Shown in pieces: positions 8,396 to 17,587 of a DNA stretch of 64,000 bases. The notes below the pieces were generated by a model. It had not been told where the DNA came from. It ran no database searches and was given only the letters and a program-made list of their open reading frames with translations. A program made the translations under genes and the position numbers. Within the stretch, counting starts at the first letter, position 1. The number at the start of each line of letters is the position of its first letter. Source of the stretch: Aureimonas populi (GTDB lineage: Bacteria > Pseudomonadota > Alphaproteobacteria > Rhizobiales > Rhizobiaceae); contig NZ_CP072611.1 of assembly GCF_017815515.1 (NCBI RefSeq), positions 248,001 through 312,000 on the forward strand. Direction: 5' to 3'.

Positions 8396-10378
8396 TCAGG
8401 CCGGATCGGGCGAGGCGGCGTAGAGCGCCGTCGCCGGCGCGCTGGTCAGGATCTGGTAGCGCTCGAACTGGGCCAGCACGTCGGCTATGATGTCGTCCTT
8501 GGTGAAGCCCATCACCTCGTAGCCGCGGCTGCCGTCCGAAAAGACGGTGTGGCCGGACCAGACCTGCGCCCGCCGCTTGTCCGGCCGCGAGGCTTCGGCG
8601 GCCGAGAAGGTCATGGCGAGCTGGCGCACCGGCGTCACCCCGTAGACGAAGTTGCGCGTCTCCCGCGCTTCCACCGTCAGCATGGTGCCGCCCTCGGCGT
8701 CGCGCGCGACGGAGGCCGCAAGGCCCCGCCCCGAAAGCTCCCGGCACACATCGACAAGAGCGGGATGCACAGTGCGCTCGATGAAGGAGACGACCTCGGC
8801 CCGGGTCGGCTCGTGGAGGAGCGCGCCGAGCCTCGCCTGCCACGTCGCCTCGCGCATGGGGATGGCCGGCTGCGCCTGCCGATGCTCCGTCACGCGCGCC
8901 ATGTCCGCCTTCATGCCCTTCAGAAGGCCGAAGGCGAGCGCCAGGAGGATGACGGTGAAGGGCAGCGCGCTGACCAGCGTCATGGTTTGCAGCGCCGTCA
9001 GGCCGCCGGCCAGGAGCAGCAGCGCGGCGGTGACGCCTTCCATCGAGCACCAGTAGATGCGCTGCCAGGCCGGGGTTTCCTCGGAGCCGCCGGAGGCGAT
9101 CGTGTCCACGACCATGGAGCCCGAATCGGAGGAGGTGATGAAGAAGATCGCCACCAGCAGCACGCCCAGGAAGGAAGTGATGGCGGAGAAGGGCAGATAT
9201 TCGAAGAACTGGAAGAGGGCGACGGAGATGTCGGCGCCCACCGCCCGCGAGATCGCCCCCTGCGCGCTGCCCATGTCGAAGGCGATGGCCGTGTTGCCGA
9301 AGACCGTCATCCAGAAGAAGGTGAAGGCGGAGGGAACGAACAGGACGCCCACCACGAACTCGCGCACCGTGCGACCCCGCGAGATACGCGCGATGAACAT
9401 GCCCACGAAGGGCGACCAGGAAATCCACCACGCCCAGTAGAACAGCGTCCAGTCGCTCACCCAGTCGCGCGGCTCGTAGGCGTAGAGCATGAAGGTGCGC
9501 TCCACGATGGAATCGAGATAGGTGCCGACATTCTGCACGAAGGCGCGCAGCAGGAATTCGGTCGGGCCGGCAAAGAGCACGAACAGCATCAGGAGGATGG
9601 CGAGGATGAGGTTGCCCTCCGACAGCCGCCTGATGCCGACATCGAGGCCCGACAGAACCGAGGCCGTGGCCGCCACCGTGATGATCGCGATCAGCCCCAC
9701 CTGCACAAGCGCGGTCTGCGGTACGTCGAAGAGGTAGTTCAGCCCGGCATTGATCTGCAGGACGCCGAGGCCGAGCGAGGTGGCGATGCCGAAGATGGTG
9801 CCGCAGATGGCGAAGATGTCCACCGCATGGCCGATGGGCCCCTTGATGCGGTCCTGAAGCAGCGGATAGAGGCCCGAGCGGATGGTGAGCGGCAGATTGT
9901 AGCGAAAGCAGAAATAGGCGAGCGAAAGCCCCACCACCGCGTAGATCGCCCAAGCGTGGATGCCCCAGTGGAAATAGGTCAGCGCCATCGCCTGCCGCGC
10001 GGCGGCGAAGGTGCCGGCCTCCGCCTCGGGCGGTACGGAGTAATGCAGGATCGGCTCGGCCACGGCATAGAACATCAGGCCGATGCCCATGCCGGCGGCA
10101 AACAGCATGGCCAGCCAGCTTACATAGTTGTAGTCCGGCTCGGCATCGTCCGGCCCGAGCTTGAGTTGCCCGAAGCGGCTGATCGCCAGAAACAGGGCGA
10201 AGACCACGAAGATGCCGACGGCCAGGAGATAGAACCAGCCGAAACTGTCGAGGACGAAGGCCTGCGCCGCGCCGAACAGGCGCTCCGCGTCACGGGGAAA
10301 GACGACGCCGACGAGAATGAAGACGGCGACGATGAGGCTGGACCCGAAGAAGACCGGCCGGTTGATCGTGGATGTCAT
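8396..10378 (-). CDS. BCCT-family betaine/choline/carnitine transporter
   Basis: This 660-aa inner-membrane secondary transporter takes up quaternary ammonium compounds such as choline or betaine, usually for osmoprotection or catabolism. The BCCT motifs are clear: [14 protein letters not shown] near 93-106 and the aromatic segment with [16 protein letters not shown] around 310-330. About twelve hydrophobic segments are predicted. The final 150 residues form a hydrophilic C-terminal extension like that of long BetT-type members, which sense osmotic strength. A cardiolipin-synthase gene lies upstream on the same strand, 103 bp away. The exact substrate is not resolvable. Confidence 0.94.
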   Translation of the reverse strand: MTSTINRPVFFGSSLIVAVFILVGVVFPRDAERLFGAAQAFVLDSFGWFYLLAVGIFVVFALFLAISRFGQLKLGPDDAEPDYNYVSWLAMLFAAGMGIGLMFYAVAEPILHYSVPPEAEAGTFAAARQAMALTYFHWGIHAWAIYAVVGLSLAYFCFRYNLPLTIRSGLYPLLQDRIKGPIGHAVDIFAICGTIFGIATSLGLGVLQINAGLNYLFDVPQTALVQVGLIAIITVAATASVLSGLDVGIRRLSEGNLILAILLMLFVLFAGPTEFLLRAFVQNVGTYLDSIVERTFMLYAYEPRDWVSDWTLFYWAWWISWSPFVGMFIARISRGRTVREFVVGVLFVPSAFTFFWMTVFGNTAIAFDMGSAQGAISRAVGADISVALFQFFEYLPFSAITSFLGVLLVAIFFITSSDSGSMVVDTIASGGSEETPAWQRIYWCSMEGVTAALLLLAGGLTALQTMTLVSALPFTVILLALAFGLLKGMKADMARVTEHRQAQPAIPMREATWQARLGALLHEPTRAEVVSFIERTVHPALVDVCRELSGRGLAASVARDAEGGTMLTVEARETRNFVYGVTPVRQLAMTFSAAEASRPDKRRAQVWSGHTVFSDGSRGYEVMGFTKDDIIADVLAQFERYQILTSAPATALYAASPDPA

Positions 10379-10419
10379 GGAACTCTGCTTCTGAAGGAAG
10401 CGGCCGCCTCCCCGCCCGC

Positions 10420-10445
10420 CTCGAATTCGCCTTATTCGAGATAAG
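10420..10445. promoter_or_regulatory. Overlapping dyads upstream of the BCCT gene
   Basis: CTCGAAT-N7-ATTCGAG (10420-10440) overlaps CTTAT-N5-ATAAG (10431-10445). Both are perfect and lie 42-67 bp upstream of the BCCT start codon. The position suits a repressor operator, for example a BetI/TetR-like regulator, but no regulator gene is adjacent. Confidence 0.4.
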
Positions 10446-10481
10446 GTAGCGCCGGCCGCGAAAGGGCAACCCCGCTTGCGC

Positions 10482-11807
10482 TCAAAGCTGGCTGCGGAAC
10501 AGGCTCCAGAACCAGTCCAGCGCCTTGCGCGCCACGGGGCGCTCGCGCCATTGCGCCAGCGTCACCTCGCGCGAGGCGGCAAGGTCCGCCTCGAAGAGGT
10601 CGATCTGCGTTCGAGCGAAGCCTTCGTCATAGACATTGACGTTCATCTCGTCGTTCAGGCGGAAGGAGCGCTCGTCGAAATTCACCGAGCCGATGGAGGC
10701 GAAGCTCTCGTCGACCACCATGACCTTGGGATGGTACATGGTGGGCTCGTATTCGTGGATGCGCACGCCTGCCTCCAGGAGCGGGCCCCACAGATGGCGC
10801 GAGGCCCGTCGCACGAACTCCACGTCGTGATGCTCGCCGGGAACGATGACGTCCACCTCCACCCCGCGCCGGCGCAGGTCGAGCAGTTGCTCCATGGCGA
10901 TGTCGCCGGGCACGAAATAGGCCATGGCGATGCGCACATGCCGCTCGGCCGAGGCCAGCGCCATCATCACGGCCAGATGGACATTCTCCGAGCCCGAGCG
11001 CGCCGAGCTTTTCATCGGCTGGGTGAGGAGCGCGCCCGCCGGCTGGATGGCGGGGAAATGGTTCTCCCCGCGCAGCACCTCGCCCGTCGCTTCCAGCCAG
11101 TTCTCCGCAAAGGCCGACTGGAGGCCGCTGACCGCCTGCCCCTCTATGCGGTAATGATTGTCGCGCCATTCCTCGGGCGAGCGTGCGTCGCCCGTCCACT
11201 CATCGGCGATGCCCACGCCCCCGGTGAAGCCCACCGTGCCGTCTACGACGAGGAGCTTGCGGTGCGTGCGGTGATTCCAGCGGTCGAGCGTATACCAGCG
11301 CAGCGGCCGGAACAGCGCCACGCGAACGCCCGCCCCTTCCATCCGCGCGATGAGCGAGCGGTCCATCGGCGCGGCCCCGACGGCATCGAGGATCACGTTG
11401 ACCTCCACGCCCTCGCGCGCCTTCTGCGAAAGGGCCTGCGCGAAGCGCTCGGCGATCCGCCCCTGCCAGTAGATATAGGTCTCGAAATTGATCGTGCGCT
11501 CCGCACCCTCGATCTCGGCCAGCATGGAGGGAAAGATCTCGTCGCCGTTGACGAGGGTCTGGATGCTGTTGCCTTCGTCGATGCGCGCCCCTAGCACGCC
11601 TTCCATAGCGCGGGCGAACTGCGGATCGGAGGTGCCGAACTCGTGCGCGACGCGCGTCTCCATGAAGCGCTGCTCGGGAACGAGGTTGAAGGCGGCGACC
11701 GTCGCCAGCACCCCGGCCAGCGCCGCCAGAGCCGCAAGCGTCCCGCGGTGCCTGAAAAAACGCGCGACCGGCCCCCGCACTTCGCGACCGGCCCCTCTTT
11801 TCGTCAT
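10482..11807 (-). CDS. Phospholipase D-type cardiolipin synthase
   Basis: This 441-aa membrane-anchored protein contains one N-terminal transmembrane helix at about residues 25-42 and two PLDc domains. Each has an HKD signature: [16 protein letters not shown] in the first and [16 protein letters not shown] in the second. Proteins of this type condense two phosphatidylglycerol molecules, or PG and PE, to cardiolipin. The length is near that of E. coli ClsB/ClsC-like enzymes. Membrane lipid and osmolyte functions sit side by side here with the downstream BCCT gene, which suggests but does not prove a shared osmotic role. Confidence 0.9.
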   Translation of the reverse strand: MTKRGAGREVRGPVARFFRHRGTLAALAALAGVLATVAAFNLVPEQRFMETRVAHEFGTSDPQFARAMEGVLGARIDEGNSIQTLVNGDEIFPSMLAEIEGAERTINFETYIYWQGRIAERFAQALSQKAREGVEVNVILDAVGAAPMDRSLIARMEGAGVRVALFRPLRWYTLDRWNHRTHRKLLVVDGTVGFTGGVGIADEWTGDARSPEEWRDNHYRIEGQAVSGLQSAFAENWLEATGEVLRGENHFPAIQPAGALLTQPMKSSARSGSENVHLAVMMALASAERHVRIAMAYFVPGDIAMEQLLDLRRRGVEVDVIVPGEHHDVEFVRRASRHLWGPLLEAGVRIHEYEPTMYHPKVMVVDESFASIGSVNFDERSFRLNDEMNVNVYDEGFARTQIDLFEADLAASREVTLAQWRERPVARKALDWFWSLFRSQL

Positions 11808-11885
11808 CGTCCGCTCGACCCCTCATGCCGCTCCCCGCGCGGCAGATAAGGCAGGCCGCGCGCCCTGCCAGCCCCGAGGCGCGTT

Positions 11886-12776
11886 TCAGCGGTTCTCGCG
11901 CCACCAGATGTAGAGGCCGCTCCCGACGAGGAGCACGGTGCCCAGCACCATGGCGGGGTGAAGGGGATCGCCGAAGAGCGTCACGCTCAGGATCGCGGCG
12001 GCCAGGACCTGGCTGTAGAGAAAAGGGGAGAGAAGCGAGGCGGGTGCCCGCGAGAAGGCCACCACCAGAATGAAATGGCCAAGGGCGCCGATCCCGCCCA
12101 TCGCCACCATCAGGGCGAACTGCCACGCCTGCGGCGCCTGCCAGAAGGGGAAGACGGCGAAGGTCAGCATGACGGCGCCGACCGCGGTGGTGTTGAACTG
12201 CGTGGAGGCGGCATCGTCCGCCCCGGCCAGCGCGCGGGTCAGGAGAAGGTAGGTCGCGTTGGTGAAAGCGGCGAGGGCCGCCAGCAGCACGAAGGGCTCG
12301 ACCGCGCCCAGCCCCGGCCGAAGGATGAACAGGACGCCAACGAAGCCGGCGATGATCGCGCCGATCCTGCGCGGGCCGATCTTCTCCTTCAGAAGGAGCA
12401 CCGACAGGAGCGTGACGACGATCGGGGCCATGAACAAGGCCGCCGTGGCATCCGCAAGCGGCGCGCGCGAAAGGGACGAATACATCAGCCCCGTGGTCGC
12501 CAGGAGGGAGGCACCGCGCGCGACCTGCAATCCCGGGCGGTTGGTATGCAGAAACCGCTTGCCGGTGGTGGCGGCGAGATAGGCGCCCATCAGGATCGTA
12601 TGAAAGGCATAGCGCGCCCAGACCACCTGGATGATGGGCAGATCACCCATCAGGTACTTGCCGAGGGAGTCCATGGAGGCGAACAGCACCCCGGCGACGA
12701 TCGTCGTCAGGATGCCGAAAAGAAGAGTCTTGCTGGGCGGCACGGTCGCTTGGGCCTTCTCGTGTGCGGCGGGCAT
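11886..12776 (-). CDS. EamA/DMT-superfamily transporter
   Basis: This 296-aa protein has ten hydrophobic segments arranged as two EamA repeats, the pattern of drug/metabolite exporters of the RhaT/YdcZ kind. Features include VLFASMDSLGKYLMGDLPIIQ in the first helices and YLLLTRALAGADDAA in the linker. The frame is open to 12800, but the ATG at 12776 (MPAAHEK) is preferred. The gene follows an IMPase gene by 42 bp on the same strand. The substrate cannot be inferred. Confidence 0.88.
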   Translation of the reverse strand: MPAAHEKAQATVPPSKTLLFGILTTIVAGVLFASMDSLGKYLMGDLPIIQVVWARYAFHTILMGAYLAATTGKRFLHTNRPGLQVARGASLLATTGLMYSSLSRAPLADATAALFMAPIVVTLLSVLLLKEKIGPRRIGAIIAGFVGVLFILRPGLGAVEPFVLLAALAAFTNATYLLLTRALAGADDAASTQFNTTAVGAVMLTFAVFPFWQAPQAWQFALMVAMGGIGALGHFILVVAFSRAPASLLSPFLYSQVLAAAILSVTLFGDPLHPAMVLGTVLLVGSGLYIWWRENR

Positions 12777-12818
12777 ACCCCGCGGCGCGCGGGCACGCAA
12801 GAAACCAAGGCCGTCTTA

Positions 12819-13637
12819 TCAACCGGTGAGCGCGGCCACCGTGCCAGGTTCCCCCAGCGTCAGCCCCTGCTTCCAGCGCCCGATGCCGCCCCGGCCGCTG
12901 TCGGTGGCGAAGGACGAGAACCTCGCCCACGCCCCATCGCGGCTCTCGCGCGTCATCACGTCTCCCTTCATCGCCTGCACCAGCGGAATGCCGCCCGCCA
13001 CATCCCAGATATTGGGCGCCTCGAAGCGGGCGCCGGCCAGGAGCCCGGCGGCCACGAAGGCGCATTCGACGGCCGAGGAGCCGGTCTGCCGGCCCTCATG
13101 GGCCGAGCTTCCCGCCGGCAGCACATGCGGCAGGCCCACGAGGCGCCGGCGTACATGGCCGCGATCCACGGTCTCGATGCGGCTTTCCTCGAAATAGAGC
13201 GGCCCGCCCTCGCGAGCGTGATAGACGCCCGACCGCAGCGCGTGGCTGGTGGAGCACCAGACGGCGCCCACCACCGGCCGCCCCTCGAACACGACGCCGA
13301 TGGACGCGGCGAAGAGCGGAAAGCCGTTGATGAAATTCGCCGTGCCGTCCACCGGGTCGATCACCCAGGTGAACCCTGCCGTGCCGGCCGTCTCCTGCAC
13401 CTCCTCGCCGATGATGGCATGGTCCGGGAACTTGTCGGCAAGGCGGGCGCGAAGCAGCACCTCCACGGCATGATCGACCTCGGAGACCGGGTCCTTGAAG
13501 ACGGCCGCCTCGTCCTCGCTCAACTTCTTGTATCGCACGGCCAGCGTGCGCCCCAGCGAGCTTTCGATCTGCGCGCCGGCAAGGCTCGCCAGTTCGAAGG
13601 CCAGCGCCTCGATCTCGGTGAAGTCGGATGCCGTCAT
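12819..13637 (-). CDS. Inositol monophosphatase-family phosphatase
   Basis: This 272-aa Mg-dependent phosphatase carries the family motifs IIGEE near residue 75, WVIDPVDGTANFINGFP near 90-106 and WDVAGG near 213, which together supply the metal ligands. Such enzymes dephosphorylate myo-inositol-1-phosphate, sugar phosphates or 3'-phosphoadenosine compounds. The ATG immediately follows the TAG of the upstream PfkB-kinase gene with no gap, so the two are translationally coupled. This kinase-phosphatase pairing hints at a shared sugar or polyol substrate. The substrate is not known. Confidence 0.9.
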   Translation of the reverse strand: MTASDFTEIEALAFELASLAGAQIESSLGRTLAVRYKKLSEDEAAVFKDPVSEVDHAVEVLLRARLADKFPDHAIIGEEVQETAGTAGFTWVIDPVDGTANFINGFPLFAASIGVVFEGRPVVGAVWCSTSHALRSGVYHAREGGPLYFEESRIETVDRGHVRRRLVGLPHVLPAGSSAHEGRQTGSSAVECAFVAAGLLAGARFEAPNIWDVAGGIPLVQAMKGDVMTRESRDGAWARFSSFATDSGRGGIGRWKQGLTLGEPGTVAALTG

Positions 13638-14585
13638 CTATGTGCGCTCCTCGATCAGAACGGAGGGGACGATGGCCTCGATATCCTCCCGCCGGCCCGT
13701 GCCGCGCCCGTGCCGCGTGACATTGAGCGCCCCGGCGGCCGTGGCAAGGCGCAACGCCTCGCGCGGATCGAGCCCGCCGGACAGGGCCACGGCCAGCGCG
13801 GCGGTCATGGAATCGCCCGCGCCCGTATGGTCGTGAGCGGCCATCTCTGGCCCCTTTGCCTCATAGAACCGCCCCTCCATCAGCGCCAGGCACCCGGCGC
13901 CGGCGCGCGAGACGACGATGTGCTCGGCCTTGCCGCGCAGCGCCTCCATCGCCTTCATCAGGGACGCATCGTCGTCGCTTTTGGCCAGCCCGGCCGCCTG
14001 AAGCTCCTCATGGCTCACCTTGAGAAGCGTCAGCCCCTCCTCGATGGATTCCAGCACCGAGCCGGCGATGTCGGCCACCACGATGACGCCGTTGGCCCGC
14101 AGATCCTTGACGAGGCGAGGATAGGTCTCCACCGGCATGACCTCGCCATCGGGAATGCCGGTCACGACGAGCGTGCCGCAGCGTATGCCCTCGGCCAGCG
14201 CGGCGTTGTGCAGATCATCGATCTCGTGGCGGTCGAGGCGCGGGGGGCGCACATTGGCCACCTCCTTGCGATCGCCGCCGCGTCGGTCGTTGATATAGCC
14301 GCCATTGGCGCCCTTCACGGGCACGCCGCGCAGTTCTATGCCCTCCGCACGGACCAGCGCCTCGATGACGCAGCTCGCCTCGCCGCCGACCGGCCCGACC
14401 AGCGTAGGGCGGCCGTTCAGCCCGGCCACCATGCGCGCGACCCACACCCCCTGGCCGCCGGCATGGAAATACACCTCGTCGCCCTCGTCCGAGAGCTTCT
14501 CGATGGTGATGGTGAAAAGTGGCCATGGCGCGAAGATGCAGATTTCGCCTTCGCTCGCTTTGGCCCCTGAACCGTCCTTCGGCAT
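13638..14585 (-). CDS. PfkB-family carbohydrate kinase
   Basis: This 315-aa ribokinase-fold kinase phosphorylates a sugar or sugar phosphate with ATP. The C-terminal PfkB signature DHTGAGDSMTAALAVALSGG contains the catalytic Asp, and an N-terminal GGQGVWVARM substrate-site segment is near 36-45. The overall shape is closest to the 1-phosphofructokinase/tagatose-6-phosphate kinase branch. The frame extends to 14711, but the ATG at 14585 with a GAGAGGGG ribosome site is the convincing start; the extension runs into the min-operon terminator. It is directly coupled to the downstream IMPase gene. Confidence 0.88.
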   Translation of the reverse strand: MPKDGSGAKASEGEICIFAPWPLFTITIEKLSDEGDEVYFHAGGQGVWVARMVAGLNGRPTLVGPVGGEASCVIEALVRAEGIELRGVPVKGANGGYINDRRGGDRKEVANVRPPRLDRHEIDDLHNAALAEGIRCGTLVVTGIPDGEVMPVETYPRLVKDLRANGVIVVADIAGSVLESIEEGLTLLKVSHEELQAAGLAKSDDDASLMKAMEALRGKAEHIVVSRAGAGCLALMEGRFYEAKGPEMAAHDHTGAGDSMTAALAVALSGGLDPREALRLATAAGALNVTRHGRGTGRREDIEAIVPSVLIEERT

Positions 14586-14674
14586 CACGCCCCTCTCTCG
14601 CACCGGTGATCGGAGCGATAAGCCGCAACCGCCGCAAAAGGTTGCCACGCGGCACGGCGCGGCGGGGGCGGGAA

Positions 14675-14703
14675 ACGAGAAAAGGGGCCGCAAGCGGCCC
14701 CTT
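14675..14703 (-). terminator. Rho-independent terminator of the min operon
   Basis: AAGGGGCCGC (14682-14691) and GCGGCCCCTT (14694-14703) form a perfect 10-bp stem with a two-base loop. On the minus strand the stem is followed by CCTTTTCTCGTTT. It lies 28 bp after the stop codon of the small ORF that ends the minCDE unit, so that ORF belongs inside the operon. Confidence 0.85.
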
Positions 14704-14730
14704 CCCGTCATCCAGGCTCGAGCCCGGCCT

Positions 14731-14892
14731 TCAGTGCCGGCGCATCTTCTGCGCCGTCGCCTCGCAGGCCTCGACGTGCTTTTCCAGCGCCTCGTTGGAA
14801 AGGATGGCGGCGATGGAGCGGATGTTGCGCCCCTCGAGTTCGGGCAGCTTCTGCAATTCCTGGAGTCGATGGAGGAGTTCGGCTCTGCTCAT
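14731..14892 (-). CDS. Small 53-aa protein at the end of the min operon
   Basis: This short ORF encodes a charged, helical 53-residue protein beginning MSRAELLHRLQELQKLPE and ending CEATAQKMRRH. An AAGGA ribosome site sits about 9 bases before the ATG, and the ORF lies between minE and the operon terminator, so it is very likely translated. The heptad-like leucines in the first 20 residues suggest an amphipathic or coiled helix. I do not recognise the family. Position implies a link to division-site placement or simple co-transcription. The spacer to minE is 96 bp. Confidence 0.65.
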   Translation of the reverse strand: MSRAELLHRLQELQKLPELEGRNIRSIAAILSNEALEKHVEACEATAQKMRRH

Positions 14893-14988
14893 GTCCAAAG
14901 TCCTTTATCCTTGAGCCGGCATGGGCGCCGGCATGGGGGACGGCCTCGGCGGAGGCGGCGGAACGGGGCCGGCGGGCGGCCCCGCCGG

Positions 14989-15273
14989 CTAATGGGCGGC
15001 GGCGCGCGCTGCCGGCATGCCGACCAGCGCCGGCAATTCGATGTCGACTTCCAGGGTCGAGATCTGCTCGCCCTTGTCCATCTTCACCTTGACCTTCTCG
15101 CGATCGATGGCGACGTGCTTGGCGATGACGGCGAGGATTTCCTCGCGCAGCACCGAGACGAGGTCGGACTGGCCGATGGCCGCGCGCTCATGGGCGAGCA
15201 GCACCTGGAGCCTCTCGCGCGCGGCGGGCGCGGAGGTGTTCTCGCGCCGGGTGAACAGGTTGAAGAGGTTCAT
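14989..15273 (-). CDS. minE: Cell division topological specificity factor MinE
   Basis: This 94-aa protein stimulates MinD ATPase activity and drives pole-to-pole oscillation of MinCD, keeping FtsZ rings at midcell. The N-terminal membrane-targeting helix is [20 protein letters not shown]. The MinD-contact segment [14 protein letters not shown] is near 21-34, followed by the beta-strand dimer domain with [21 protein letters not shown]. Its ATG overlaps the minD stop codon by four bases. The length is normal for alphaproteobacteria. Confidence 0.97.
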   Translation of the reverse strand: MNLFNLFTRRENTSAPAARERLQVLLAHERAAIGQSDLVSVLREEILAVIAKHVAIDREKVKVKMDKGEQISTLEVDIELPALVGMPAARAAAH

Positions 15274-16085
15274 GCGGCCCTCCGTCCGAACAGCTTGCCG
15301 AAGAAGCCCTTGGGCTCGGAGGGCACGCTCATCGCCACGCTCTCGCCCTTCAGGCGGCGGGCGGCATCCATATAGGCCCGGGCCGGCGCGCTGTTCGCGT
15401 CGCTCAGCGTCACCGGCGCGCCGAGATTGGAGGCGCGCAGCACATCGGGGCTCTCGGGAATGATGCCCAGAAGCGGGATCGACAGGATCTCCAGGACGTC
15501 GTCCACCTTCAGCATGTCGCCGCGCTCGGCGCGCACCGCGTCGTAGCGGGTGAGAAGCAGGTGCTTCTCCATCCGCTCGCCGCGCTCGGCACGCTCGGTC
15601 TTGGAATCGAGGATGCCGATGATGCGGTCCGAATCGCGCACCGAGGAGACTTCCGGATTGGTGACGACCACGGCCACGTCCGCATGGCGCATGGCCAGCG
15701 TCGCGCCCCGCTCGATGCCGGCGGGCGAATCGCAGATTACCCAGTCGAAGCGCTCGCGCAGCTCGTCCATGACACGCGCGACGCCCTCGGCCGTCAGGTT
15801 ATCCTTGTCGCGCGTCTGCGAGGCGGGCAGCAGCGAAAGCGTGTCGCAGCGCTTGTCGCGGATCAGCGCCTGGGCGAGCTTGGCGTCGCCCTGCACCACG
15901 TTGATGAGGTCGTAGACCACCCGGCGCTCGGCGCCCATGACAAGGTCCAGATTGCGCAGGCCGACGTCGAAATCGACGACCACGACGTTCTGTCCCGTCT
16001 GAGCGAGCGCTGCGCCAAGGGCTGCGGTGGACGTGGTCTTTCCCACGCCCCCCTTGCCCGACGTCACCACCAGAACCTTCGCCAT
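15270..16085 (-). CDS. minD: Septum-site determining ATPase MinD
   Basis: This 271-aa ParA/MinD-family ATPase binds membrane in its ATP form and recruits MinC. The deviant Walker A motif is [16 protein letters not shown] at about 8-23. Asp in [14 protein letters not shown] and the switch region [11 protein letters not shown] follow. The C-terminal amphipathic membrane-targeting helix ([10 protein letters not shown]) ends the protein. An ATG at 16094 is in frame, but the AAAGGA site is correctly spaced only for the ATG at 16085 (MAKVLVV), the conserved family start. Confidence 0.98.
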   Translation of the reverse strand: MAKVLVVTSGKGGVGKTTSTAALGAALAQTGQNVVVVDFDVGLRNLDLVMGAERRVVYDLINVVQGDAKLAQALIRDKRCDTLSLLPASQTRDKDNLTAEGVARVMDELRERFDWVICDSPAGIERGATLAMRHADVAVVVTNPEVSSVRDSDRIIGILDSKTERAERGERMEKHLLLTRYDAVRAERGDMLKVDDVLEILSIPLLGIIPESPDVLRASNLGAPVTLSDANSAPARAYMDAARRLKGESVAMSVPSEPKGFFGKLFGRRAA

Positions 16086-16119
16086 ATGCGGCATCCTTTC
16101 GTTTCGCTTCGGGGCGGCC

Positions 16120-16875
16120 TCAGGCGAGCGGCGCGGCTTTCAGCGCGTCGCCCTCCAACCAGGCCTGCATGGACTTTCCGACGAGGGCGGGCTCCAGGTC
16201 CTCGGCGGTCTTGTACAGACCGTCGATGGCGATGAGCTCCGCCTCCAGCTTGCGGCAGAAGATGCGCGCGTTGGGATTGCCGGCGGAGCCGGCGAGCACC
16301 CGCCCGCGCAGCGCGCCGTAGACATGGATCGAGCCGCCGGCGATGATCTCCGCGCCGGAGGCGACGGAGCCGAGCACGGTGACATCACCCTCCGGGAAGA
16401 CGATCGACTGCCCGGAGCGCACGCTCTCCTCCACGATGAGCGAGTGCGGCTGGTTGAGGGCCGAACTCACCGGCAGCGGCGCGCGGGCAGCGGCGGCCTG
16501 GCCGGCCGTATCCGCCTTGCCCGAGGGCGAGGTGGGCGTTTCGGGCACCTCGATGTCGCCCGCCGCGCGCCCGCCGCGCATTTCGGGCGGCATGCCCGGG
16601 CCGAGCAGCGAGGGCAGCGCGCCCTCGATGCCCATGATGCGCACATTGCGCTTCTCGAACTCGCCCACCAGCCCCGCCAGCTCGTCCTTCGTCAGCGTCA
16701 GCCCGGCAATGTCGAGCACGATCGGCCGGTTGAGGAAGAAGCCGGTCGAGCGGCGCGCGAGATCGTCCAGCCCCTCCAGCCACTCGGCGAAGGGCTTCTC
16801 CGGCGAGAGGGCCAGCGCGAGGAAGGAGCGGCCGCGCAGGCGGACGGCTTTCTTGGGGCTCAAGGTTTCGGTCAT
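16120..16875 (-). CDS. minC: Septum-site determining protein MinC
   Basis: MinC is the FtsZ-polymerisation inhibitor of the Min system. This 251-aa copy has the N-terminal inhibitory domain (LRGRSFLALALSPEKPFAEWL) and a Pro/Ala-rich linker around 110-150. The right-handed beta-helix C-terminal domain follows, with SGQSIVFPEGDVTVLGSVASGAEIIAGGSIHVYG in two parts at about 155-190. The frame extends to 16911, but the ATG at 16875 (MTETLSPKK) is preferred. It is first in the minCDE order, with 34 bp to minD. Confidence 0.96.
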   Translation of the reverse strand: MTETLSPKKAVRLRGRSFLALALSPEKPFAEWLEGLDDLARRSTGFFLNRPIVLDIAGLTLTKDELAGLVGEFEKRNVRIMGIEGALPSLLGPGMPPEMRGGRAAGDIEVPETPTSPSGKADTAGQAAAARAPLPVSSALNQPHSLIVEESVRSGQSIVFPEGDVTVLGSVASGAEIIAGGSIHVYGALRGRVLAGSAGNPNARIFCRKLEAELIAIDGLYKTAEDLEPALVGKSMQAWLEGDALKAAPLA

Positions 16876-17106
16876 CTTCGTTAACGCTTCGTTTCGCCGC
16901 GATCTAAGCACCGCATCCTTAACGGGAGCTTAAGTCACGAGCGGGGCAGGCAGCCCGCGCCTCCTGCGCGCGCCTCCGCCAAGATTGGCCCTTGTGCGAC
17001 AGCCCGTCGCTTTGGTAAGGACCCTCTCGCGCCGCAGGGCGCGAACCACAAGGGTGCCCACGCACCCCACCCAGGCGCCGACCCCGGCCGGCGCCCTGGA
17101 CCGGCC

Positions 17107-17196
17107 GGAGAGGTGGCAGAGTGGTTGAATGCACCGCACTCGAAATGCGGCATGCTCGCAAGGGCATCGGGGGTTCAAATCCCTCCCTCTCCGCCA
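17107..17196 (+). tRNA. tRNA-Ser (anticodon CGA)
   Basis: This 90-nt class II tRNA has acceptor stem GGAGAGG/CCTCTCC and an encoded 3' CCA. The anticodon stem is CCGCA/TGCGG around the loop CTCGAAA, giving anticodon CGA. It has a long variable arm (CATGCTCGCAAGGGCATC), and the T loop GGTTCAAATCC is canonical. The long variable arm is diagnostic of serine tRNAs. It reads UCG codons. Confidence 0.97.
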
Positions 17197-17587
17197 TCGA
17201 ATCCCCCCAGCTTAAGGTACCATCCGCGGCTCGAAGCACTCTTGATCGTGCTCTGGCACACGCCCGGATCGGCATTCACGACGTCAGCGGCGACGATCCC
17301 GGCATAGACGAGATTGATCACCTCAAACGATTCGGTCGGATTCGTGTAGCGTCGATCTCCCGCGAGCAGACGCCTCCGACAGAAGGGGAACCGGGGGATC
17401 GGGTCGCCGTCGTACAGGTGGGCGATTTTGGGGGCTGGCCTCCATGCTCGAGTGCACCGCTTTGTCGCTCCGGGCGATGCAACTCCCGGCGATGCAGGAG
17501 TGGCCCACCCCAGGCGGGGCAGGCCCTCCGTTCACCCGTGGGGCCGATCGCAGCGGCTGGGACCGGGCCTGGGCCGGGGATCCCGGA
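17197..17587. other. Intergenic stretch after tRNA-Ser, no recognised gene
   Basis: About 390 bp separate the tRNA from the cyclase gene. On the minus strand one frame stays open without a good start codon. It reads like protein in places, for example RRYTNPTESFEVINLVYAG followed by IVAADVVNADPGV. It may be a degraded gene piece next to a tRNA, a common site of integration. I do not recognise the family and found no integrase motif or second copy of the tRNA 3' end. Confidence 0.3.

Noticed and set aside
11958..14570. 870-codon plus-strand open frame
   Set aside because: It runs antisense to three well-supported minus-strand genes (EamA, IMPase, PfkB) and has no recognisable domain.
17052..17067. 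Hairpin GGGTGC-CCAC-GCACCC upstream of minC
   Set aside because: Only a 6-bp stem with no conserved context; it could be chance in GC-rich DNA.
17107..17196. Integration site of a genomic island at tRNA-Ser
   Set aside because: No integrase gene and no repeated tRNA 3' end were found in the window.
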